A DNA stretch of 64,000 bases, from NCBI RefSeq assembly GCF_020829595.1, contig NZ_JAIVFW010000010.1:62001-126000 (forward strand), written 5' to 3'. The notes below the pieces were generated by a model. The model ran no database searches. It was not told where the DNA came from and saw only the letters and a list, made by a program, of their open reading frames with translations. A program made the translations under genes and the position numbers. The DNA is from Nostoc sp. CHAB 5844. GTDB taxonomy: Bacteria; Cyanobacteriota; Cyanobacteriia; Cyanobacteriales; Nostocaceae. How positions within the stretch are numbered: the stretch's first letter is position 1; each line of letters opens with the position of its first letter. Shown in pieces: positions 1 to 7,592 of this stretch.

Positions 1-1
1 T

Positions 2-436
2 ATCGATCCTCCAGTCGCAATTGGTTACGACTACATTGTTGATTCAGGTCCAAACATTGCCTCTGTACTTTTGCCAACTGGTATTGGGGATAACCTCTAC
101 GATTTGTTCACTTTTGACAGCACAGCCAATGATTTTATTGATTCTGGAATAGATATTACCGGAGGTTCGACCTATAATTTCGATCCTGATGGTGTAGATA
201 GATTCCGTATTTTAGGCATTGAACCCAGTGCAGGGCTTAATCCTAATGACACGACTGCATTTGTTACAGGTTTAACCTTTACGAGTACTGGTCAAGTACA
301 GCTTCGTCAAGTCCCAATTAGTCAAAATAATGCTCCAGTGCCAGAACCAGCAACTATCCTTGGTTCATTTATAGCCTTTGGATTTGGCAGAAAGTTACAT
401 AGAATGCGATCGCATTCTAAAAATAAACTTGCATAA
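2..436 (+). CDS. PEP-CTERM sorting-domain protein (3' part)
   Basis: The reading frame is open from the left edge of the window, so the true start lies outside. The visible 144 residues are a secreted-type, Asp/Asn/Gly/Thr-rich sequence without recognised catalytic motifs. It ends in the tripartite PEP-CTERM signal: VPEP, a short hydrophobic stretch (about 15 residues) and a basic tail (GRKLHRMRSHSKNK). In family terms this marks a protein exported through Sec and then processed by an exosortase. A TTG inside the frame at 71 could be read as a start but nothing supports it, because the upstream codons continue the same kind of sequence. The last codons contain a perfect 18-base palindrome built around a HIP1 site. 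Confidence 0.8.
   Translation: MDPPVAIGYDYIVDSGPNIASVLLPTGIGDNLYDLFTFDSTANDFIDSGIDITGGSTYNFDPDGVDRFRILGIEPSAGLNPNDTTAFVTGLTFTSTGQVQLRQVPISQNNAPVPEPATILGSFIAFGFGRKLHRMRSHSKNKLA
401..418. repeat. 18-bp perfect palindrome centred on HIP1
   Basis: AGAATGCGATCGCATTCT is its own reverse complement and extends the HIP1 octamer by five bases on each side. It lies inside the last codons of the PEP-CTERM gene and encodes part of its basic tail. Confidence 0.75.
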
Positions 437-679
437 ATAGGCAATATGAAAGCATTGATGCACCAGCATCTTCATACTTAAACCAATATTAATTCAAAGC
501 AGTCCTAGCAGACCTGAACCCAAATTACTTTTTAAAAGATAAGGTCTGAAAGGATTGCTTTCATGATTTAATTTCCAGTAATGAATAAAAGAATCTGCTG
601 ATAACACTTAAACAATCGCCAGAGTCGGAAAAATATTTACTAAAGTAAAGATGTATATCAAACCTTAGAGTTAGACGCA

Positions 680-1348
680 ATGGTACTATTTGGATTTGGT
701 AAAAAAAAGCTGGCTCTCCCCACTCCTGAAGAAGCTTTGCCAGGACGGACAAAGGCAATGCCAATCCCGGCTCATCACTATGTGAATAACAATCCTCTGA
801 AACCACCTTTCCCCGCAGGTATGGAAAAGGCTTTGTTTGGTTTAGGCTGTTTTTGGGGTGCAGAACGTAAATTCTGGCAACTTCCAGGAGTTTATACCAC
901 TGCTGTCGGTTATGCAGCTGGAATTACACCCAACCCTACCTACGAAGAAGTGTGTACTGGCATGACTGGTCACAATGAAGTAGTCTTAGTTGTATTTGAC
1001 CCTCAAGTTATTAGTTACGCCCAACTACTAAAAGTCTTTTGGGAAAGTCATAACCCCACCCAAGGAATGCGCCAAGGAAACGACGTTGGCACACAGTACC
1101 GTTCGGGGATTTACGTCTATTCTGAAAGTCAAAAACAGCAAGCCGAAGCTTCCCGTGATGCTTATCAGCCAGCCTTGACTGACGCGCGTTATGGCGAAAT
1201 CACCACAGAAATTTTAGATGCGCCGGAATTCTACTACGCTGAAGATTATCATCAACAATACTTAGCCAAAAACCCCAACGGGTATTGTGGTTTAGGCGGG
1301 ACAAACGTTGCTTGTCCTGTGGGTGTATTTCAAGCAGAAGTGAAGTAA
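680..1348 (+). CDS. msrA: Peptide-methionine (S)-S-oxide reductase MsrA
   Basis: Reduces the S-epimer of methionine sulfoxide in proteins, using thioredoxin as the electron source; cytosolic oxidative-damage repair. The family signature GCFWGAE is present with the nucleophilic Cys57, and the C-terminal GYCGLGG...ACPVGV segment supplies Cys203 and Cys212 as candidate resolving cysteines. At 222 residues it is the usual length for the cyanobacterial form, which has about 45 extra residues before the catalytic domain. The ATG at 680 is the only reasonable start. It stands alone between a PEP-CTERM gene and a convergent kinase gene; a palindromic repeat lies just after its stop. Confidence 0.95.
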   Translation: MVLFGFGKKKLALPTPEEALPGRTKAMPIPAHHYVNNNPLKPPFPAGMEKALFGLGCFWGAERKFWQLPGVYTTAVGYAAGITPNPTYEEVCTGMTGHNEVVLVVFDPQVISYAQLLKVFWESHNPTQGMRQGNDVGTQYRSGIYVYSESQKQQAEASRDAYQPALTDARYGEITTEILDAPEFYYAEDYHQQYLAKNPNGYCGLGGTNVACPVGVFQAEVK

Positions 1349-1424
1349 TACCAATTCACCAACATTTTTGTAGGGGCGAAGCCCCTACACCTGTATTTGT
1401 ATCATTCATAAAGTGAAATGGTAT
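1348..1424. repeat. 77-bp MITE-like inverted repeat
   Basis: The ends ATACCAATTCAC (1348-1359) and GTGAAATGGTAT (1413-1424) are inverted copies with one mismatch. Inside is a second, perfect hairpin, GTAGGGGC-GAA-GCCCCTAC (1370-1388). It sits between the convergent msrA and kinase genes, overlapping the msrA stop codon, where the inner hairpin could also help end transcription. No encoded protein. Confidence 0.65.
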
Positions 1425-1505
1425 CAGCAGCAAGAGAGTAGGGAAAGCAGGAAAAAATTCGTTGATTTTGTCTGTGTTTCCCTACTCCTCATTACCTAAC
1501 AATAT

Positions 1506-2669
1506 TTATCTCAAGGCATGGAACATACACATCCACAACATAATACTAAAGGGTGCGCCAGCTAGAATGCCAGCGATCGCCCAACCGCGTTGATGTTCTT
1601 TAAAATGTTCGATACTGCGCCACTGTCTGCTTTTCCAAGCCCATTCATTGCCTTTTGCACCTAGAGCGATCGCCATCACCCAACTAATTTGTGGTACAAA
1701 ACAGAATAAGCCACACCATACCTGATTAGTCCACAGCCAAAACCAAGGCATTAAAAAAGCGCCCCAATTCCAACCCAAAATTTCTTCTGGTACTGGTTCT
1801 GGAGAATTGATTCCACAACCAGAATTATTATTAATTATCTTTTTGCTTACAGGTTTGACAGCCAGACCAGATTTTAAGACATCAAGTGCTTGGCGAGCAT
1901 TACTAAAGCGTTGTTCTGGTGCAGGTTCAGTCAACTTCTGCAACCATTGCACAAAACTAGGACTCACGTTCACTCGGTCTGTAAATTGCAGTCGCAAATC
2001 TTTTTGAGGTAAATCACCAGGCGGAATACCAGTTAATAAATGAATTAATGATGCTCCCAACCCATAAAGGTCAGATGCAGGAACAGCCCGACCACCAAAT
2101 TGTTCCATCGGTGCATAACCATAAGTGCCAACAACAGTAAAAGTCACGCCTTCTTTGGCAGCTTTATCTTGTACTGCACCGAAATCTACCAAATAAATCT
2201 GATTATCTTCACCCCAAATTAAATTACTTGGCTTGATATCCCGATGCAACACACCAGGATTCAACTCATGCAGATATATCAGAATATTTAAAACTTCAGT
2301 AGCAATTTTCCTAGCTTGCTTTTCTGGGCATCGTTTACCAACTGCTAGTTTTTCTTTGAGTGCTTCACCAGGAATATATTGTTGTACTAAACCAAACCAC
2401 AATGTGCGGTCATCAATACAAAAATAATCAATGTATTGCGGAATGCGCGGATGTTTTAGTTGTTTGAGAACTTGTGCTTCCCTCTCAAACAACTTCAAAT
2501 CATCCCACTGGACAGTCCCGCCGAAAGCCAAGAGTTTGACCACAACTAGTGATTCTTCTCCATCAGCAGCTTGTAAATCTTTGGCCAGCCAAGTTTGGCG
2601 AATGCCATTATTACCGAGTTGCCGTTGGATTTGATAACGGTGCTGTAATATTTGTTCTATTTGCAGCAT
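1506..2669 (-). CDS. Serine/threonine protein kinase with C-terminal membrane segments
   Basis: A Hanks-type kinase of the large cyanobacterial family. In order: a degenerate glycine loop (LGNNGIRQT, residues 18-26), the ATP-anchoring Lys45, catalytic-loop HRDIKPSN (142-149), DFG (162-164) and an APE-like YAPMEQ. The kinase domain ends near residue 265. After a linker, a tail of about 90 residues contains two hydrophobic segments flanking a charged stretch (KGNEWAWKSRQWRSIEHF), so the C-terminus is probably in the membrane. Key catalytic residues are intact, so activity is expected; the substrate is unknown. The gene is monocistronic and convergent with msrA. Confidence 0.9.
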   Translation of the reverse strand: MLQIEQILQHRYQIQRQLGNNGIRQTWLAKDLQAADGEESLVVVKLLAFGGTVQWDDLKLFEREAQVLKQLKHPRIPQYIDYFCIDDRTLWFGLVQQYIPGEALKEKLAVGKRCPEKQARKIATEVLNILIYLHELNPGVLHRDIKPSNLIWGEDNQIYLVDFGAVQDKAAKEGVTFTVVGTYGYAPMEQFGGRAVPASDLYGLGASLIHLLTGIPPGDLPQKDLRLQFTDRVNVSPSFVQWLQKLTEPAPEQRFSNARQALDVLKSGLAVKPVSKKIINNNSGCGINSPEPVPEEILGWNWGAFLMPWFWLWTNQVWCGLFCFVPQISWVMAIALGAKGNEWAWKSRQWRSIEHFKEHQRGWAIAGILAGAPFSIMLWMCMFHALR

Positions 2670-2894
2670 CTAACACCTGCTGGCAATTTACGCTAAGGTG
2701 ATTCCCCTACTATTCCAGGATAGACATTACACAGAGAATTTGGGGGCAGATGTTTACCAAAAAGAAGTCAACAGTCGAAATCATCCTGGTTTAGTCAGCA
2801 AAACTTGGCTTTTTATCAAAAAGCAACCTGTGTTTCGATTCATAAACTTCGGTACTAAGCTAATAAAAGCTTGGGTGTTTTTTTGGGAAAAGCG

Positions 2895-3313
2895 GTGAAA
2901 CAAACAGATGTCGTAGTTATCGGTAGTGGTGTTGGTGGTTTAAGTTGTGCGGCGATTTTGGCACGGTATGGCTTTGATGTGATTGTCTGCGAAAGTCATA
3001 CTATTGCTGGCGGTGCAGCACATGCTTTTGAACGTAATGGATATAAATTTGACCCGGCCCTTCACTTTACTCTGGATTATCTTACAGTCCTTCCCACAAC
3101 TCGCTGCGGCAAGTACTAGACGCAATTGGTTCACAATTAGCTTGCGTCACCTACGATACTTGGGGTTGCTGTTTACCAGAAGGTGATTTTGATACCTCTG
3201 TGGGGGCAGAACAATTTTGTGAGGTGTTAGCAAGGCTGCGTGGTAACGATGCTGTAGCCCAATGGCGACAGTTACAAAAAGTAATGGCACCTCTAGCTCA
3301 GGCTGCGATCGCT
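2895..3313 (+). pseudogene. Remnant of an FAD-dependent carotenoid-type oxidoreductase
   Basis: A GTG start at 2895, with GGGA a few bases upstream, opens a classic dinucleotide-binding fold, VVVIGSGVGGLSCAAILARYG, followed by GGAAHAFERNGYKFDP, as in phytoene desaturase/carotenoid isomerase relatives. The frame breaks near 3054-3060 (CCGGCCC), where one extra G would restore the expected GPSLYSGLS sequence. The protein then continues in the next frame through SPSHNSLRQVLDAIG to QAAIA, about 140 residues in all where the family has roughly 500. At the HIP1 site 3305-3312 the similarity stops and a PIN-toxin remnant on the other strand begins. The gene is dead: one frameshift and loss of its 3' two-thirds. 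Confidence 0.75.
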
Positions 3314-3374
3314 CATCTAAACTCCACCAAATCAGAGCGCAGGTGTCAAGGACAATCTTTATACTTCCGTCCAT
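3313..3374 (-). pseudogene. Truncated PIN-domain (VapC-like) toxin, 5' end only
   Basis: An ATG at 3374, overlapping the last 16 bases of the antitoxin gene, starts MDGSIKIVLDTCALIWWSLDE, the beginning of a PIN ribonuclease with its first acidic residue (the Asp in LDTCALIW). After about 20 residues the frame runs into the oxidoreductase remnant at the HIP1 site and no longer resembles a PIN domain. The other acidic residues are gone, so it cannot be an active toxin. Confidence 0.65.
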
Positions 3375-3589
3375 TGTTCAGTAGTTGGTGTAGTTAAATC
3401 TTCAAAATATTGAACTTTACCGCGCATATCTTTAAATAATTCTTCAGTTGAAGAAGCTTTATTATACTGAGAAATTCTCACGACTGGTTTATTTCCATCA
3501 GTAACTAAAATTTCTTCACCTTCTAATTCTACAAGTTGCAAAAATTCTAGCAAATTAGCTTTTAATTGATTCTTGTCAACTGTTTTCAT
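3359..3589 (-). CDS. Phd/YefM-type antitoxin, orphaned
   Basis: A 76-residue protein starting MKTVDKNQLKANLLEFLQLV and containing ILVTDGNKPVVRISQY. This is the layout of the Phd/YefM fold, an N-terminal DNA-binding and dimerising part with a C-terminal tail that clamps a toxin. It overlaps the start of a PIN-domain gene by 16 bases, the arrangement of an antitoxin-toxin operon. Because the toxin is cut off after about 20 residues, the antitoxin is an orphan. It looks intact and could still bind its own promoter or neutralise a related toxin elsewhere, which is inference. Confidence 0.7.
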   Translation of the reverse strand: MKTVDKNQLKANLLEFLQLVELEGEEILVTDGNKPVVRISQYNKASSTEELFKDMRGKVQYFEDLTTPTTEQWTEV

Positions 3590-3694
3590 ACTTTTAGTCT
3601 TTGGTTTTGGTTGCTAATTTTTAAGGTAAAAAGCTAAGAAGCTTATAAATAACTATAGGATTTATATTATATTTCTGAATAAAACTAAGTATCT

Positions 3695-3760
3695 GTAAGG
3701 TGGGCATTAACCACTATATTCTAGGTTAATTGAGAGTTTTGCTGACAATGCCCACCCTAC
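3695..3760. repeat. 66-bp MITE-like element with GTAGGGTG-type ends
   Basis: The left end GTAAGGTGGGCATT (3695-3708) and right end AATGCCCACCCTAC (3747-3760) are inverted copies with one mismatch. It lies between the antitoxin and methyltransferase genes. Related ends occur at 27022-27062 and 47315-47422. Confidence 0.6.
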
Positions 3761-3787
3761 GTATAATTCTACTTAGCTACTCAGTAC

Positions 3788-4738
3788 TTATAAAGGCTTT
3801 TTCCCGATAATAGTCCGGTGGCGGGGGTCGCTGGCAACTTCAATTGTGGGTGAAAAGCCTACTTCATCCAAGGCTGCTTGAATGTCGAAACCGTAATAAT
3901 CGTCGCTCCAAGGTTCAGTACTTTTCATTAAAGTAAAGAGGGCAGGAGAAAGATTTTGAATCACAGGCGATCGCGGGTTATTATCTACCAAGGCAATGTA
4001 ACCACCAGGTCGCAGTAGTCGTTTAGCTTCTGCAAAAATTTCCTTGCTGGCGTAGCTAGGCAATTCGTGACACACAAACTGGAGTGTCACCAAATCACAG
4101 GAATTGTCTGGTAGTCCTGTATTTTCGCCTCTAGCATGAACCCACTGGGAAATTTCATGATTAACATCCCTAGCTTTAGCAACAACCAGCATATACGGCG
4201 ATAAATCTAAACCAACGGTGCGAATTGGCTGGTCTTGTTTTTGCTGATAGTAACGATGCAGTGCCATAGTAGACAGACCTATAGAACAGCCAATATCCAG
4301 GATTTCTTTTACCTGCACAGGGCCGTAGGCTGCCAAAACATCATGAAAAGTACCTCTGAGTCTGGCATGAGCAGCTTCCCAAGTCAAATTTTCTTGCGGC
4401 CAAACACGCAAAGACATGGCGTAGGTCGCTGACTCCGCTTCAAAAGCCGCTTCCCAGCAAAGATTACCTTCACCATAAGCATGGAATGGGACTTTGTAAT
4501 ATTCTGGATACACAACTTCAGGGTTAGTAACTGCGCCTAGAAGCTGTTTTGTCATTAGCGCTTGTAGTGCTTGGGCGTTTTTGCGCCAAGGAATCCCGTT
4601 CTTTTCTGCTGTTGTGATTAATACTTGCCTAGCTTGGTATTTCATCACATTATAAACAGGTTTGGTCTGGATCAGCAGATTAACGAACTTGGAGAGTATG
4701 CTTTCACCAGCCCAATCAGGTTTGATTTTATTTTTCAT
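3788..4738 (-). CDS. Class I SAM-dependent methyltransferase
   Basis: Motif I of the Rossmann-type methyltransferases is clear (EILDIGCSIGLS, about residues 145-156), followed by an acidic loop (VGLDLSPYMLVVAKAR), the motif ENTGLPDNSCDLVTLQFVCHELP and a motif-III-like LLRPGGYIALVD. These bind S-adenosylmethionine; the acceptor is not evident. The N-terminal ~140 residues are an extra helical region that may recognise the substrate. The frame can be opened at GTG 4741, but the ATG one codon later is preferred. The length of 316 residues and the C-terminal FDIQAALDEVGFSP segment fit a complete enzyme. No operon partner is visible. Confidence 0.8.
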   Translation of the reverse strand: MKNKIKPDWAGESILSKFVNLLIQTKPVYNVMKYQARQVLITTAEKNGIPWRKNAQALQALMTKQLLGAVTNPEVVYPEYYKVPFHAYGEGNLCWEAAFEAESATYAMSLRVWPQENLTWEAAHARLRGTFHDVLAAYGPVQVKEILDIGCSIGLSTMALHRYYQQKQDQPIRTVGLDLSPYMLVVAKARDVNHEISQWVHARGENTGLPDNSCDLVTLQFVCHELPSYASKEIFAEAKRLLRPGGYIALVDNNPRSPVIQNLSPALFTLMKSTEPWSDDYYGFDIQAALDEVGFSPTIEVASDPRHRTIIGKKPL

Positions 4739-4927
4739 CACTTTGAGGAAATGAAGCGATAATTGCCTATACCTATTTTAGGTTTTATCTATCTTTCCCA
4801 AGCATTGTTTTTTCTATTGTTAGTTCTCGTTCACTTTCATAGCAATAGCCAAGGTATTTAGGACATCAACAGAGAATAAAACTTAGACACCAAAAGACTT
4901 TTAACTCTGTCACCGTTCGGCTGATGC

Positions 4928-5716
4928 TCACGGCGGAAGCCTGTCCCCTGTCACCTGTTGTAACTCTCCCTCTAAAGGCTCTTGGGCGATTTCACCTAAG
5001 CGGACTGATTCTAACAGGCTTTGCCAATCAGCTTTTAATGCTGGATCATTGGGACGCTGACGAAGTAAATCAGCTAGGATGGCTTGGCTATCGTACCAAA
5101 TGCCAGATGCTGCATACAAAGCTGCACATTCTCGCGGTGAAGCATTTTTTAGCTTATTAATTAAGTTTTTGTCAGGGATGATTCGTTGGACTTTTCCTGT
5201 TGTAACTATGTCCAAAGAGCGGTCTGAGCGATCGCAAATCACTGTAAGATACCAATAATATTCCTGACCTACTTCGAGCAATGGCTTTTGTGAGTTACCA
5301 GTCAAGTTAATACTAAAAACACCGGGTTTTTGATTAAACTGAAGTTGTTCTTGATAAATCACCTGTTCATCAGCATCCTGCAAAACCAACTCAAATCCCT
5401 GCACAGAAGTATTAGCAGTTTCGGGGATGTATGCAAATAACTGTGGGTGTTCAGAAGTAGTCAGTACGGGATTCTTTTCTGGTGTCAAAACAGTCAGAAG
5501 TCTTTTGGCGCGTAATAAACAATGTTCTCTTATTCCTCCTGCTATCCGCCTCATCCGTTTTCCGTTACCAGAGTCTTGAAATCTGATTGGTGCTTTTGGT
5601 AATATCTGTGAAATCGGCAGATTTTGCTCTACTGGCAGAGCTATTGTTGCATTAACAGGTAAAAATAATATTGAACATAAAATTATAGATACGCCAAGTT
5701 TTTGTTGCATAAGCAT
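4928..5716 (-). CDS. DUF928 exported protein
   Basis: Opens with a signal peptide (LGVSIILCSILFLPVNATIALP). The following region matches the cyanobacterial DUF928 family as I remember it: a basic GNGKRMRRIAGGIREHCL segment, LTVLTPEKNPVLTTSEHPQLFAYIPE, and a beta-rich domain that describes responses to a query stretch (FELVLQDADEQVIYQEQL...YWYLTVICD). The C-terminus has tetratricopeptide-like helices (ECAALYAASGIWYDSQAILADLLRQRPNDPALKADW). Function of the family is unknown; it is often found beside CHAT proteins. The ATG at 5716 has GGAGA about 10 bases upstream. It follows the next gene by 19 bases and is probably co-transcribed with it. Confidence 0.8.
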   Translation of the reverse strand: MLMQQKLGVSIILCSILFLPVNATIALPVEQNLPISQILPKAPIRFQDSGNGKRMRRIAGGIREHCLLRAKRLLTVLTPEKNPVLTTSEHPQLFAYIPETANTSVQGFELVLQDADEQVIYQEQLQFNQKPGVFSINLTGNSQKPLLEVGQEYYWYLTVICDRSDRSLDIVTTGKVQRIIPDKNLINKLKNASPRECAALYAASGIWYDSQAILADLLRQRPNDPALKADWQSLLESVRLGEIAQEPLEGELQQVTGDRLPP

Positions 5717-5735
5717 TTTTTGTTATCTCCCTAAA

Positions 5736-6122
5736 TTACTGTTTCTGAGCGCAACCTTCCAAAACTTTGTTACCCAATATCAAAACAGCCGAGTAAAGAT
5801 ACTTGTTATCTGACATCCCATCACTACAAGCGCTGACTTTTTTAAGAATTAACATATTGTTGCCTCTCAGCCGATAAACTCTCACCAAATCAGCGGGACG
5901 GCCTTCGGCTTTCACGGGTGCAACGTAAGGAAAGGTTTGTTTTTTTACCTCCGGTGAAGAGTAAACAATGCCATTTTGGCTGACAGCCACGCTCCAAAAG
6001 GGTTCTGTACCTAAGGCGATAAATTTTTCACTGCTAGGCGTTCCTGCAAGCAGGCTGGAACTGTTAATTAGTAAACCAGCACTCAATCCTAACAATGCAA
6101 CGTAAGAGATAAAAGTTTTCAT
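5736..6122 (-). CDS. Small exported protein, COG3650-like
   Basis: A 128-residue protein with a signal peptide (YVALLGLSAGLLINSSSLLAG). The mature part starts with FIALGTEPFWSVAV, a GTEPFW motif I associate with the uncharacterised COG3650 family of small envelope proteins, and has two conserved cysteines (ACSDGMSD and EGCAQ) that could form a disulphide outside the cytoplasm. Function unknown. Its 19-base distance from the DUF928 gene downstream suggests one transcript for two envelope proteins. Confidence 0.7.
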   Translation of the reverse strand: MKTFISYVALLGLSAGLLINSSSLLAGTPSSEKFIALGTEPFWSVAVSQNGIVYSSPEVKKQTFPYVAPVKAEGRPADLVRVYRLRGNNMLILKKVSACSDGMSDNKYLYSAVLILGNKVLEGCAQKQ

Positions 6123-6190
6123 AGCTCAAGATTTTTATATGATAAGTATTAAATAGATACACCTTGATTATTTCAATTCCGCTGGGCAAT

Positions 6191-6213
6191 AAAAAACCCC
6201 GATCAAACCGGGG
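6191..6213 (-). terminator. Intrinsic terminator after the SuhB-like gene
   Basis: Read on the minus strand, CCCCG-GTTTGAT-CGGGG is followed at once by TTTTTT. It lies about 75 bases past the stop of the inositol-monophosphatase gene and before the small exported protein gene, so it separates the two transcripts. Confidence 0.75.
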
Positions 6214-6289
6214 AGCATGATAGTTTCAACATTTAAAGAAAAATAAAATACCTGTAAAGGTGGTGAAAAATTTTTGTGTCTGTTCTTGA

Positions 6290-7102
6290 CTATTTCCAAG
6301 AAGACAGTGGCGGAACTTGTGTTAATTCACGGCTGAGAATGTCATGAATGTAACCGTTAGTGGCGAGAATGCGACCTGAGTCTATTTGTAACGGTGTACC
6401 GTCGTAAGCAGTGACTTTACCACCAGCTTCTTGTAATAAAATAATCCCAGCGACTATATCCCAAGGCGAGAGTCCCCGTTCCCAGTAACCATCGACACGA
6501 CCACAAGCTACATGAGCCAAATCAATGGATGCTGAACCACTTCGTCTAACTCCTTGGGTAAGGTGAGTCAAGTGACAAAATTCGGCGTAATTATTATCTG
6601 AGGTTTCGCGGCGATCATAAGCAAATCCAGTCACTAATAGGCTTTTACGCAATTCATTTGTTTCGGAGACCTTGATGGGACGGCGGTTACGTGTCGCACC
6701 TAAGCCAGCCGCTGCACGGAATAACTCATTATGAACTGGGTCATAAATTACCCCTACCTGTGGCGTACTATTAATTAACAGCCCAATAGAAACTGCAAAA
6801 AAAGGGTATTGGTGGGCGTAGTTAGTAGTCCCATCTAAAGGATCGATCGCCCAAAGAAATTCATTATCTTGATTACCTATCTTGCCTGATTCTTCCGCCA
6901 AAATCGAATGCTGGGGAAAGTGTCGGTGCAGAATTTCCAACACAACTGCTTCTGAGGCTTTATCCGCAGCAGTCACCAAATCACCAGGGCGGCCTTTTTC
7001 AGTTACTGCGTCTTCAAGCTTACCTAAGTAACCTTGTAAAACTGCACCCGCAGCTAAAGCCGCCTCTGTAGCAATATCGAGAAAAATTTGTAGTTGAGTC
7101 AT
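6290..7102 (-). CDS. Inositol monophosphatase family protein (SuhB-like)
   Basis: A Mg2+-dependent sugar-phosphate phosphatase of the inositol monophosphatase superfamily. The metal-binding residues are all in place: SILAEESG (Glu), WAIDPLDGTTNYAHQYPFF (the DPLDGT signature) and the second site in GLSPWDIVAGIILLQEAGG (WD). The length of 270 residues is normal. The exact substrate (inositol-1-phosphate, fructose-1,6-bisphosphate or another) cannot be told from sequence, and SuhB relatives also bind RNA polymerase in other bacteria. Single gene with its own terminator at 6191-6213. Confidence 0.9.
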   Translation of the reverse strand: MTQLQIFLDIATEAALAAGAVLQGYLGKLEDAVTEKGRPGDLVTAADKASEAVVLEILHRHFPQHSILAEESGKIGNQDNEFLWAIDPLDGTTNYAHQYPFFAVSIGLLINSTPQVGVIYDPVHNELFRAAAGLGATRNRRPIKVSETNELRKSLLVTGFAYDRRETSDNNYAEFCHLTHLTQGVRRSGSASIDLAHVACGRVDGYWERGLSPWDIVAGIILLQEAGGKVTAYDGTPLQIDSGRILATNGYIHDILSRELTQVPPLSSWK

Positions 7103-7592
7103 GGGTTAGTTAATAGTCAAGAGGAGCCAGTGCGTTGGAGAGACACTGCGTTGCGCGGGTTCCCAAGGCACTCCGTTGGGCGGCTTTGCCGACAGTCACG
7201 GAAGTGCCGCCGCGAGTCCCGCAAGTGTCGTCGGCAGAGCCGACTCCCTCACTGGCGTTTAATGGTCAATAGTCTCATACTCAGCACTCACGACTCAACA
7301 CCACACAAGCGGCCGTTTTTGGAACGAGGTTTTAGACCCGATTATTTCGGTAATAATTACGAATTATTTTGACGCACCCTACATTTCTACATTTCTTCAA
7401 TCAAATCGGTTGGGATTTTCCTCATAAGCTTTTGTGCTTACAAGTTGCACAATTGAAATTTTGGGGAAAAACTTCAAACCTCTCCCCTGCTCCTCTGCTC
7501 CCCTGCCACGCCAGTCGCTTCAAGTCGGGAAACCCGCCCAACGCGCTGGCTCCCCTTGCGGTCTCAACAAGCAAACTTTTGTGATTATTAGC
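7103..7592. other. Non-coding stretch with GC-rich repeats
   Basis: No credible gene in 490 bases. Two GC-rich patches stand out against AT-rich flanks: 7110-7260, which contains an inverted repeat (GGCTTTGCCGAC at 7182-7193 against GTCGGCAGAGCC at 7230-7241, one mismatch), and 7480-7580, with text such as CAAGTCGGGAAACCCGCCC that recurs in similar form near 47530. These look like dispersed repeats. Confidence 0.6.
7182..7241. repeat. GC-rich inverted repeat
   Basis: Arms of 12 bases with one mismatch (GGCTTTGCCGAC / GTCGGCAGAGCC) around a 36-base GC-rich loop. It resembles the dispersed GC-rich repeats of Nostoc-type genomes. Confidence 0.55.
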
